From positions 453,682-517,681 of the forward strand of contig NZ_JABVED010000002.1 in the NCBI RefSeq assembly GCF_014323725.1: DNA of 64,000 nucleotides, read 5' to 3'. The translations under genes were made by a program, and so were the position numbers. The DNA comes from Actinokineospora xionganensis (lineage in GTDB: Bacteria > Actinomycetota > Actinomycetes > Mycobacteriales > Pseudonocardiaceae). The notes below the pieces were generated by a model. It was not told the DNA's origin. It saw only the letters and a list, made by a program, of their open reading frames with translations, and did no database searches. This document shows, piece by piece, positions 51,845 to 58,789 of this stretch (its first letter is position 1; each line of letters starts with the position of its first letter).

Positions 51845-52972
51845 TCAGTACCCGACATATCCGCCGCCGCCGTGCGTGGCCTTGATGCCAGGAACGTTCG
51901 CCAGCGAGCCGTACCGGGAGATGGCGTAGTTCACGCCCGCGCAGATGTTGTCGACCGGGTTCCAGATGTCGTCATGGCCGGGCAGCTTGTGCGCCTGGAA
52001 CGTCGGGTCGATGCACTGCATCAGGCCTTTGGAAGGCGTCCCCTTGGCGGCATTGGAATCCCAATTATTTTGGGCGTTCGGGTTTCCGCCGGATTCGTGC
52101 TGGATGATTTCCCAGATCAACTGGGCGTCCTTTTCGGACACGTTGATGCCGCGGGCGCGCAGGACCTCGATCGCCTCCTTGATCCACTCCTGCACGTTGC
52201 CCGGTGGCGGGCCCGCGGGTGGGCCGCCGCTCGATCCCATTGCGCCGCCACCTCCTCCTCCGCCACCGGAGCCTGTGCCTGAGCCTGAGCCGCCACCCGA
52301 GTCACCGGACCCGGATCCGCCGGGATGCTTGTCCGATGACGACGGCGAGGTCTGCCGCGGCTGGGTCGGAGTCCATTCGATCGGCTTGCCCGGCGCCGGG
52401 GTGAAGGTCTGGGTGCCGGGGTCGGGGATGGCGCTGAACTTCGGGTCGACCGTGCGGCCGCGCACAGCCGCGGCGGCGGTGCTGACGGCCTGTTCGGCGT
52501 TGTCGAGCTGGGCGGTCACCCGGCCCTGGTAGCCGGCCGCGAGGTTGTCGAGGTGCCGGCGCTTTTCGTCGGCGGTCTTGTCCGCGTTGGCGTTGAGCCA
52601 GGCCGTGGCGCTGTCGTGGAGTTCGCCGAAGACTCCTTCCAGCGCGTCCTTGGCGCCCTGGAGGCCGGTCACCGCGGCGCGCAGGTCGGCGGCGACGGCG
52701 GTCATCGCCTCGGTCAGAGAGGTGGCTGCCTGGTCGAACTTGGCCATGTACGCGACAAACGCGTCAGCCGAGGCACCCTGCCAGGCGCCGTCAAGGTCGC
52801 CGACCGAGGTGCTCACGGTCTTCGCCGAGTCGGTGGCGCCGGTGGCCGAACCGGTGAACTGGCCCGCCATGTCGCCGATGGCTGCCGGCTGGGCCCGGTA
52901 GACCGGTTCCGCTTGCGCGGCCAGCTGCGCCGCCGTGCCGCCCAAGCCGGCGACAGCATCCCGCGCGGTCAC
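51845..52972 (-). CDS. WXG-like domain fused to a lytic transglycosylase (satellite C)
   Basis: A 375-residue protein. Residues 1-175 are helical and carry a WxG turn (GDLDGAWQGASADAFVAYMAKFD), the export mark of T7SS proteins; no Sec signal exists. A Pro/Ser/Gly-rich linker (about 190-260) leads to a C-terminal transglycosylase SLT domain with the catalytic Glu in IWEIIQHESGGNPNAQNNWDSNA. KGLMQCIDPTFQAH and the final GGGGYVGY also belong to it. It should cut peptidoglycan outside the cell after export. It lies last in the satellite C operon. Confidence 0.9.
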   Translation of the reverse strand: MTARDAVAGLGGTAAQLAAQAEPVYRAQPAAIGDMAGQFTGSATGATDSAKTVSTSVGDLDGAWQGASADAFVAYMAKFDQAATSLTEAMTAVAADLRAAVTGLQGAKDALEGVFGELHDSATAWLNANADKTADEKRRHLDNLAAGYQGRVTAQLDNAEQAVSTAAAAVRGRTVDPKFSAIPDPGTQTFTPAPGKPIEWTPTQPRQTSPSSSDKHPGGSGSGDSGGGSGSGTGSGGGGGGGGAMGSSGGPPAGPPPGNVQEWIKEAIEVLRARGINVSEKDAQLIWEIIQHESGGNPNAQNNWDSNAAKGTPSKGLMQCIDPTFQAHKLPGHDDIWNPVDNICAGVNYAISRYGSLANVPGIKATHGGGGYVGY

Positions 52973-52983
52973 GACTGCCCCCT

Positions 52984-53286
52984 CTAGATCGCGGTGAGCG
53001 ACTGCGTCGCGGCTTGCTCGGTGCCGTCGACGGACTGCCCGACGGAGTCGAGCGCCCGGTCGACGTTGCCGAGCAGAGCGCCCGCGCGGTCGAGTTCGTC
53101 ACTGGCGGTGCGGGCGATGGCCTGCACGGCCTGGGCGAGGGCCGCGGAACTGGGGAGTCCGCCGAAGACACCCGCGTCGGCGTCGCGCGGAAGGGTGTCG
53201 CCCGCGGCGGCCATCGGACCGGCCTGGCCGCCGACAGCGGTGCGGCACTGCTCGATCGCCCGCAGGTTGTAGTCCACTGTCCCCAT
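52984..53286 (-). CDS. EspC-type small T7SS protein (satellite C)
   Basis: A 100-residue helical protein (MGTVDYNLRAIEQCRTAVGG, ending QSVDGTEQAATQSLTAI) resembling the EspC-type 'T7SS target' family. VFGGLPSSAALAQAVQAIARTASDELDRAGALL contains the small-residue turn between two helices. ATG 53286. It stops 12 bases before the transglycosylase gene start and follows espG by about 50 bases, so it probably pairs with one of these for export. Confidence 0.8.
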   Translation of the reverse strand: MGTVDYNLRAIEQCRTAVGGQAGPMAAAGDTLPRDADAGVFGGLPSSAALAQAVQAIARTASDELDRAGALLGNVDRALDSVGQSVDGTEQAATQSLTAI

Positions 53287-53333
53287 CCCCTCAGCTCGTC
53301 CGGTTCGACGCCTGACGGTCCGCGGTGGTTCCG

Positions 53334-54089
53334 TCAGAGCTCGTCGAGTAACTCCCGCACACAGGTGGCGAGGCGCGCGTTGTCGGCTGGGGTGATGGTG
53401 CTCCACAGGCGGCCGTCGGCGCTCGGTCGCGTCAGGTAGAGGTAGCGGCCCGCGTCCGTGTCGTGGAAGGCGACGACCCGCTCGGCCCGGTCCCGCCGCC
53501 TGCCGCGCTGGGCGCGTTCGGCGCCGAACTGGCCGCGGGTGGTCATGCCGGTGACCATCGAGCCGAGCATCTGCGCGTCGCTGAGGCTCACACCGTGCTC
53601 GGTCAGCGCGTTGATCATCAGCTGCGGGTCGGCGTGGTCGGACTTGGTGAGGATGTCGGTCGGCAGGCTGACCGAGCGGCCCGGACCGGCCGCGACGTCG
53701 CCCGCGATGGAGACGGCGGCTTCGGCCATGGCGGTGCCGCGGGCGGGGATGAGCCACACCTCGCCGCCGTCGACGACCGCGAGCATCCCCTGGTCCCCGC
53801 TCGCCACGGAGAGCGCGGTGATCTCGTGGTCGGTCCACACCCAGCTGTCGACGGTGACCGGCGCGTGGGCGAGCAGGCTGAGCGAGTCGGCCAGTTCGGG
53901 GGCAGCGCGGCCCGCCTCGGCCAGCCCGCGCTGCTCCAACCCGGCGAACGCGGCCGCCACCAGTTCCCGGCGCTCGGTGTGGGTGCGACCGGGACTCGGC
54001 ACGTCGAGCGCGACGTGGCGTCCCGGGAGGCGCTCGGACTCCCAGAGCACGTCGAACTCCAGGGTGGAGAGGACAACGCTGTTGGACAA
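53334..54089 (-). CDS. EspG-family T7SS chaperone (satellite C)
   Basis: A 251-residue EspG. STLEFDVLWESERLPGRHVALDVPSPGRTHTERRELV at the N-terminus and RVVAFHDTDAGRYLYLTRPSADGRLWSTITPADNARL at the C-terminus are parallel to the satellite A homologue. Central parts diverge. The start is TTG 54089, two bases after the stop of the PPE-like gene; no better start fits. It likely holds the PPE-like protein of the same operon. Confidence 0.87.
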   Translation of the reverse strand: MSNSVVLSTLEFDVLWESERLPGRHVALDVPSPGRTHTERRELVAAAFAGLEQRGLAEAGRAAPELADSLSLLAHAPVTVDSWVWTDHEITALSVASGDQGMLAVVDGGEVWLIPARGTAMAEAAVSIAGDVAAGPGRSVSLPTDILTKSDHADPQLMINALTEHGVSLSDAQMLGSMVTGMTTRGQFGAERAQRGRRRDRAERVVAFHDTDAGRYLYLTRPSADGRLWSTITPADNARLATCVRELLDEL

Positions 54090-54091
54090 GG

Positions 54092-55339
54092 TCAGTCGTC
54101 CTGCCCCAGGACCGGCGAGACCACCATGCGCTCGTCGCCGAAGACGTCTTCGGAGTCGATGCCGTACTTGCGCACGTGCTCCTCGTCGTCCTCGCCCTTC
54201 GCCCCGGCTGCCGCGGGCTGCATGAGCGACGCGCCCGCCTTCCCCGGCCGGGCCCCGATGCGCTCGGCGTTCTTGGCGGCGCGGGACTGCTCGTCGGGCA
54301 GGTCGGTGATCGGCGCCGCACCGCGGGCCGCCGCCCGGGCCGCGCGGCCCTCGGGAGTGTCGGGGAAAGCACCCGCGCCACGGACCAGCCGATCCTTACG
54401 CGCGTTCTCACCTGCGGCGGCACCACCGGCCCCGGCGGCTGTCAGGCCGGCGAGGGTCGACATGTCGTTCACCATGCCCATGGGGAAGCCCGGGCGGAGT
54501 CCGCCGGGAACGTTGGCGGGGTTGGGAAGCCCGCCGATGTTCGGCCCCAGCGGGCCGACCGTGCTCAGCCGGCCGCCGCCGGGCTGGTTGTTGTTCGTGC
54601 CACCGGGACCGCCGCCGCCGGGGCCGTCGGGAATGCCCGCGAGGCCGGGACCGCCGCCGGGCAACCCGGTCTGTCCAGGGACGCCGGGAGTGCCCGGCCC
54701 GCCGGTCGGGGTGTAGGCGCTGGAGTTGCCGTTGAAGGTCTGTGCGGACGTGGTGCCCTGGCCTTCGTAGGGGGTCGCGACGAGGCTCATGCCGGGCGGC
54801 ACGGGAAGCGACTGGTAGCTGCCGAGTGCGGACTGGCTGCCCTGGCTGTAGCCGTTCATCGAGGACACGGCCTGCTCGCGGGCGGCGTTGGTCTGCTGGA
54901 CCTGCTTGGCGTTGTCAGTCGTGTGCCCGAACGCGCCGAGGAACCGGTCCATACCATCGAGCTTGGTCGGCCCACGCAGGTCACCGCCGTCGGGGGCGCC
55001 GTTGCGGGTGGTGGAGAAGGCGTCGCCCTGCTCACTCACCCCACCGGCGGACTGCTCGACCGCGGGAGTCGCGTCCTGGGCGTAGATGGCCGCGTTCTTG
55101 GTCGCGTCCATGCCGCCTTCGGAAGCACTGCCCTCCCAGGTGACGCCGATCTTGGCCAACTCCTCGCGGAGAACCTGGTCAGTCTCGGCCAAGCCCTCGG
55201 CGAGAGATTTCAGGGCACGGACTGCCTTATGCAGGCTCTCAGAACCCGGCCCCTGGCGGAGCTTGTCGAGTTCATCAGCCAACTGCTGGTGGCTGTAACC
55301 CTCGAAGCGCAGATCGCCCAGCCCGTTGTCGCCTGCCAT
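54092..55339 (-). CDS. PPE-like T7SS substrate (satellite C)
   Basis: A 415-residue predicted cargo. The helical N-terminus (about 1-175) carries the WxG turn (KIGVTWEGSASEGGMDATKNA, about residue 70). A Pro/Gly-rich middle follows, then a region rich in Ala (about 290-380), and the acidic GEDDEEHVRKYG before the tail EDVFGDERMVVSPVLGQDD. The tail equals that of satellite A in 7 of 8 residues of EDVFGDxRMV. No signal peptide. It is flanked by a DUF3558 lipoprotein upstream and espG downstream. Confidence 0.83.
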   Translation of the reverse strand: MAGDNGLGDLRFEGYSHQQLADELDKLRQGPGSESLHKAVRALKSLAEGLAETDQVLREELAKIGVTWEGSASEGGMDATKNAAIYAQDATPAVEQSAGGVSEQGDAFSTTRNGAPDGGDLRGPTKLDGMDRFLGAFGHTTDNAKQVQQTNAAREQAVSSMNGYSQGSQSALGSYQSLPVPPGMSLVATPYEGQGTTSAQTFNGNSSAYTPTGGPGTPGVPGQTGLPGGGPGLAGIPDGPGGGGPGGTNNNQPGGGRLSTVGPLGPNIGGLPNPANVPGGLRPGFPMGMVNDMSTLAGLTAAGAGGAAAGENARKDRLVRGAGAFPDTPEGRAARAAARGAAPITDLPDEQSRAAKNAERIGARPGKAGASLMQPAAAGAKGEDDEEHVRKYGIDSEDVFGDERMVVSPVLGQDD

Positions 55340-55348
55340 GTCAGCTCC

Positions 55349-55987
55349 TCACGCCAGAGTCTGCAACGTGGTCACGGCCATCTCCGCGGCCTTCTCGGTC
55401 ATTTGGCAAATCTGGTCCTGCGTGAATGCGTTCCTGCTGGTCAAATTCATCGAGACCATGAGTTGCTGACCTTCCGCCACGTCCACGGACACCGCGCATT
55501 CGTGGCTGTTCCGCTCGTTGCTGGAACCCTTGAACACGGTCTTCGCAGCAGCGAATCCAGCGACCGAAATCAAATCAGCATCCACGTTCCGTTTGCCGGT
55601 CAGCCAGGGGCCGATACCTTCGGAAGTGATCAGCAGCGCCGCGTAGTCATAATACGGCTGCTGCGCTTGCACATTCAGCACGCACTCTTTCGAGCCTCGC
55701 CAGACATCACTGTTGTTGGTGGTCAACCGAGAACGGTTGATCTTCAACTGGCCGCGCTGCCCATCGGTGAACAAGGCACAAGGATCGATCGCGTTGAGCT
55801 TCAATTCCTTCGGGCGCGCGGGGATCTCGACAGTCTGCGAAGCAGGTTTCGTTGACGTCGGCTTCGACGTAGATGGCCCGTCCACCGCGGTGGCCGATGT
55901 CGTCGGGCTGCCTGTTTCACTCGTGGTGCACCCGGTAATCCCCAGAAGAACGGCGCCAAGACCAGCCAGAAGCATCCGACTACGCAC
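55349..55987 (-). CDS. DUF3558-family lipoprotein (satellite C)
   Basis: A 212-residue lipoprotein: signal peptide with lipobox GITGC, Thr/Ser/Pro-rich linker, and domain with LNAIDPCALFTDGQRGQLKI, a KECVLNVQ segment, ECAVSVDV and a final C-Q-M-T-E-K helix. Size and cysteine positions match the satellite A DUF3558 protein, though overall identity is low. GTG 55987 overlaps the stop of the upstream gene by 8 bases. It continues to the PPE-like gene. Confidence 0.85.
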   Translation of the reverse strand: MRSRMLLAGLGAVLLGITGCTTSETGSPTTSATAVDGPSTSKPTSTKPASQTVEIPARPKELKLNAIDPCALFTDGQRGQLKINRSRLTTNNSDVWRGSKECVLNVQAQQPYYDYAALLITSEGIGPWLTGKRNVDADLISVAGFAAAKTVFKGSSNERNSHECAVSVDVAEGQQLMVSMNLTSRNAFTQDQICQMTEKAAEMAVTTLQTLA

Positions 55988-56402
55988 GCTGTTCGCCCCC
56001 AAGGGCCGCAGCGATGTCTTGCTCGTTATAGCCGTAAGTCTTCGCACTATCCGTCAACTGCTGGACGAGGTTGTTCAAACCCGCCACATAGTCGCCGATC
56101 CTTGCCACATAGGAATCATCGTTGCTCAGCAACAGATCATTCCAGGCTTCGGCGACCTTCGTGCTGACGATGTCTTCGCCTGGCTGGTCTACGCGAAGGT
56201 CGCTCCGCGCCTCGCGAACCAGATCGCCGAGAGAGTCGGCCTGGGTTTGGATGATCTTGGCGGCGGCGAGGACGTTGTCGTGGTTGACCACGAACTGGCC
56301 GCTCGCCGGGCTGCCGCCCATGATGGCGCGCGCGGCGTCGAAGGCGGCGCCTGCTATCGCGCTGACCGTGCCGCCCAAAGAAGCGCCGATGTCCATCTTC
56401 AC
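55980..56402 (-). CDS. Small helical protein, WXG/PE-like (satellite C)
   Basis: A 140-residue protein, first gene of the satellite C operon. GASLGGTVSAIAGAAFDAARAIMGG, HDNVLAAAKIIQTQADSLGDLVREARSDL, TKVAEAWNDLLLSNDDSYVARIGDYVAGLNNLVQQL are three long helices. The AEAWNDLL turn is reminiscent of WxG. Size fits a partner of the PPE-like cargo. Start ATG 56402. Confidence 0.68.
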   Translation of the reverse strand: MKMDIGASLGGTVSAIAGAAFDAARAIMGGSPASGQFVVNHDNVLAAAKIIQTQADSLGDLVREARSDLRVDQPGEDIVSTKVAEAWNDLLLSNDDSYVARIGDYVAGLNNLVQQLTDSAKTYGYNEQDIAAALGGEQRA

Positions 56403-56506
56403 GCACCCCCGTACGCATCGTGACGATGTCGTCTCGTTTCGCAGGCTACCAATGGCGCGGTAAGGCCCACCTGAACTTTGACGGAGAAAACGGCGCTTCG
56501 GTTCCC

Positions 56507-57775
56507 TCAGCCCGCTACGGGGATGCCGATCTCGCCGCGCAGGGCGCGCAGGCCGATGTCGGTGCGGTGGTGGGAACCCGCCAGGTGCACGGCGTCGACC
56601 TTGCGGTAGGCGTCGGCGCGGGCGGCTTCCAGGTCATCGCCCATACCGACCACGGCCAGGACACGGCCGCCCGCGGACACCAGCGCCCCGTCTTCGCGGC
56701 GGCGGGTGCCCGCGTGCAGGACGCCTTCGGCCTCGGCGCCGGTGATCAGGTCTCCGGTGCGGGGGCGGCCGGGGTAGCCGTCGGCCGCTATGACAACCGT
56801 CACGGACGAGCCCTCGGCCCACTCCAGCGGCGGGTGCGCCGCCAGCTCGCCGCGCGCGGACGCGAGCAGCAGGGCCGACAGCGGGCTGCGGAGCAGGGCG
56901 AGGACCGACTGGGTCTCCGGGTCGCCGAAGCGGCAGTTGAACTCGATGACCTCAGGTCCGTTGCCGGTCAGCGCGAGCCCGGCGTAGAGCAGGCCGGAGA
57001 ACGGCGCGCCGCGCTTGGCCATCTCGTCGACGACGGGCTGGATGATGCGGGCGACGACGTCGTCGACCATGCCGTCCGGGATCCAGGGCAGCGGCGCGTA
57101 GGCGCCCATTCCGCCGGTGTTCGGGCCTGCGTCGTTGTCGCCGACGCGCTTGAAGTCCTGGGCGGGGAGCAGCGGGACGACGGTGCCCGCCTCGTCGACC
57201 ACGCAGAACAGGGAGACCTCGGGACCGTCGAGGAACGACTCCAGCAGCACCGGGTGACCGCCGTCGAGCAGGGTCATCGCGTGCGCGCGGGCCTTGCTGA
57301 GGTCGGTGGTGACGACGACGCCCTTGCCCGCGGCGAGTCCGTCGTCCTTGACGACCCAGGTGGGGCCGAAGCGCGACAGCGTGGCGTCGAGCCGGGCCGG
57401 GTTGTCGACGATCTCACTGTGCGCGGTGGGGACGCCCGCCGTGGTCATGATGTCCTTGGCGAACGCCTTGGAGCCCTCGATGCGGGCCGCCGCGGCGCTC
57501 GGGCCGAACACGGGGATCCCGGCCGCGCGGACCGCGTCCGCCACGCCCGCGACCAGCGGGCCCTCGGGTCCGATGACGACGAGGTCGGCTTCCCACTTGG
57601 TGGCCAGCACCGTCACGGCTGCCGGATCCGCGGGGTCGACCCCGTAGCTCTCGGAAAGCGAGGCGGTGCCCGCGTTCCCGGGCGCACACGCCAGCGCCGT
57701 CACCTCGGCGTCCTTGGACATAGCAAGGACCAGGGCATGCTCGCGGGCGCCAGACCCGATAACCAGGACACGCAC
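56507..57775 (-). CDS. purD: Phosphoribosylamine-glycine ligase
   Basis: A 422-residue GAR synthetase, second step of purine synthesis. [19 protein letters not shown], the ATP-grasp parts [20 protein letters not shown] and [19 protein letters not shown], and [29 protein letters not shown] are conserved. It lies between satellite C and the TRAP operon, and is the only pur gene there. GTG 57775. Confidence 0.96.
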   Translation of the reverse strand: MRVLVIGSGAREHALVLAMSKDAEVTALACAPGNAGTASLSESYGVDPADPAAVTVLATKWEADLVVIGPEGPLVAGVADAVRAAGIPVFGPSAAAARIEGSKAFAKDIMTTAGVPTAHSEIVDNPARLDATLSRFGPTWVVKDDGLAAGKGVVVTTDLSKARAHAMTLLDGGHPVLLESFLDGPEVSLFCVVDEAGTVVPLLPAQDFKRVGDNDAGPNTGGMGAYAPLPWIPDGMVDDVVARIIQPVVDEMAKRGAPFSGLLYAGLALTGNGPEVIEFNCRFGDPETQSVLALLRSPLSALLLASARGELAAHPPLEWAEGSSVTVVIAADGYPGRPRTGDLITGAEAEGVLHAGTRRREDGALVSAGGRVLAVVGMGDDLEAARADAYRKVDAVHLAGSHHRTDIGLRALRGEIGIPVAG

Positions 57776-57820
57776 GAGGACTGAGACTAGATGCTGGGCG
57801 TCCGCGACCGGTAATCGGTG

Positions 57821-58789
57821 TCAGCCGCCGATGGCCTTGCGTGATCCGTCGTGCAGCGGGACCGGGTCGGTGTCGCCCGCGGTGGCCTTGTCGATGCCGC
57901 CCGCGGCCGGGTGCACCTTGACCAGGTCGTCCTTCTTGTCGAGGACCAGTTTGGTGATCGCGCAGGCGTTGCCTGCCGGGAAGTCCTCGCGCACGAGGAG
58001 CACGTTCGGGACGACGATGGTCTTCGACTCGGATGTGCCGTAGGTCGCCGCCGGGATGGTGCCCGCGTCGTAGACCGGGTTGATCTTCTTGAGGTCTTCG
58101 AGGTGCGGGGTGACGTCTAGGAACTCGACCTGACCCTTCATCGACGTGAAGAGGTCGGTGAGTTCGGGCGTCGGCAGGCCGCCGGACCACACGAGGCCGT
58201 CGATCTGGCCCGCCTTGATCCCGTCGACGGTGGGCCGCAGGGCGAGCCGCTGGGCGGAGACGTCGGTGTCCGGGTTGAGTCCCGCCGCCCTGAGCAGGCG
58301 GGTGGCGATGACCTCGGTGCCGGACTTCGGCGAGCCGGTGGAGATCTTCTTGCCACGCATGTCGGAGATCGACTTGATGCCGCTGCCGGTGCGCACGACG
58401 ACCTGGGTGGCGTTCGGGTAGATGCGGGCCAGGGCGCGGACCTTGACCGGCTTGCCCTCGAACGCGCCCTTGCCGTTGACCGCGTCGGCGGCGGTGTCGG
58501 CGAGGGAGAAGGCGACGTCGTAGTCGCCACCCGCGAGTTGCTGGATGTTCTGCACGGAGGCGCCGGTCTCGGCGGCGGTGGCCTTGAGCTTGGAGTTGTC
58601 GCTGATCAGCTTCGCGAGGCCGCCGCCGAGCGTGTAGTAGACGCCGCCGGTGTTGCCGGTGGCGATGGTGATGCGGCCGTCGCCCGCCTCGCAGTCGCCC
58701 GCGCCCGCGGTGGTGGCCGTGTCGGACCGTTTGCCGCCGCAGCCCGCGGCGAGCAGGGCGAGCGAGACGATCAGGATGCGGCTACGCAT
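57821..58789 (-). CDS. TAXI-family TRAP transporter solute-binding lipoprotein
   Basis: A 322-residue lipoprotein with lipobox LLAAGC, followed by ITIATGNTGGVYYTLGGGLAKLIS, the diagnostic N-terminal motif of the TAXI family. DYDVAFSLADTAADAVNG and a C-terminal KKINPVYDAGTIPAATYG also fit. It binds a carboxylate or other solute outside the membrane and delivers it to the fused TRAP permease encoded just upstream; the two genes overlap by 8 bases. Confidence 0.9.
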   Translation of the reverse strand: MRSRILIVSLALLAAGCGGKRSDTATTAGAGDCEAGDGRITIATGNTGGVYYTLGGGLAKLISDNSKLKATAAETGASVQNIQQLAGGDYDVAFSLADTAADAVNGKGAFEGKPVKVRALARIYPNATQVVVRTGSGIKSISDMRGKKISTGSPKSGTEVIATRLLRAAGLNPDTDVSAQRLALRPTVDGIKAGQIDGLVWSGGLPTPELTDLFTSMKGQVEFLDVTPHLEDLKKINPVYDAGTIPAATYGTSESKTIVVPNVLLVREDFPAGNACAITKLVLDKKDDLVKVHPAAGGIDKATAGDTDPVPLHDGSRKAIGG

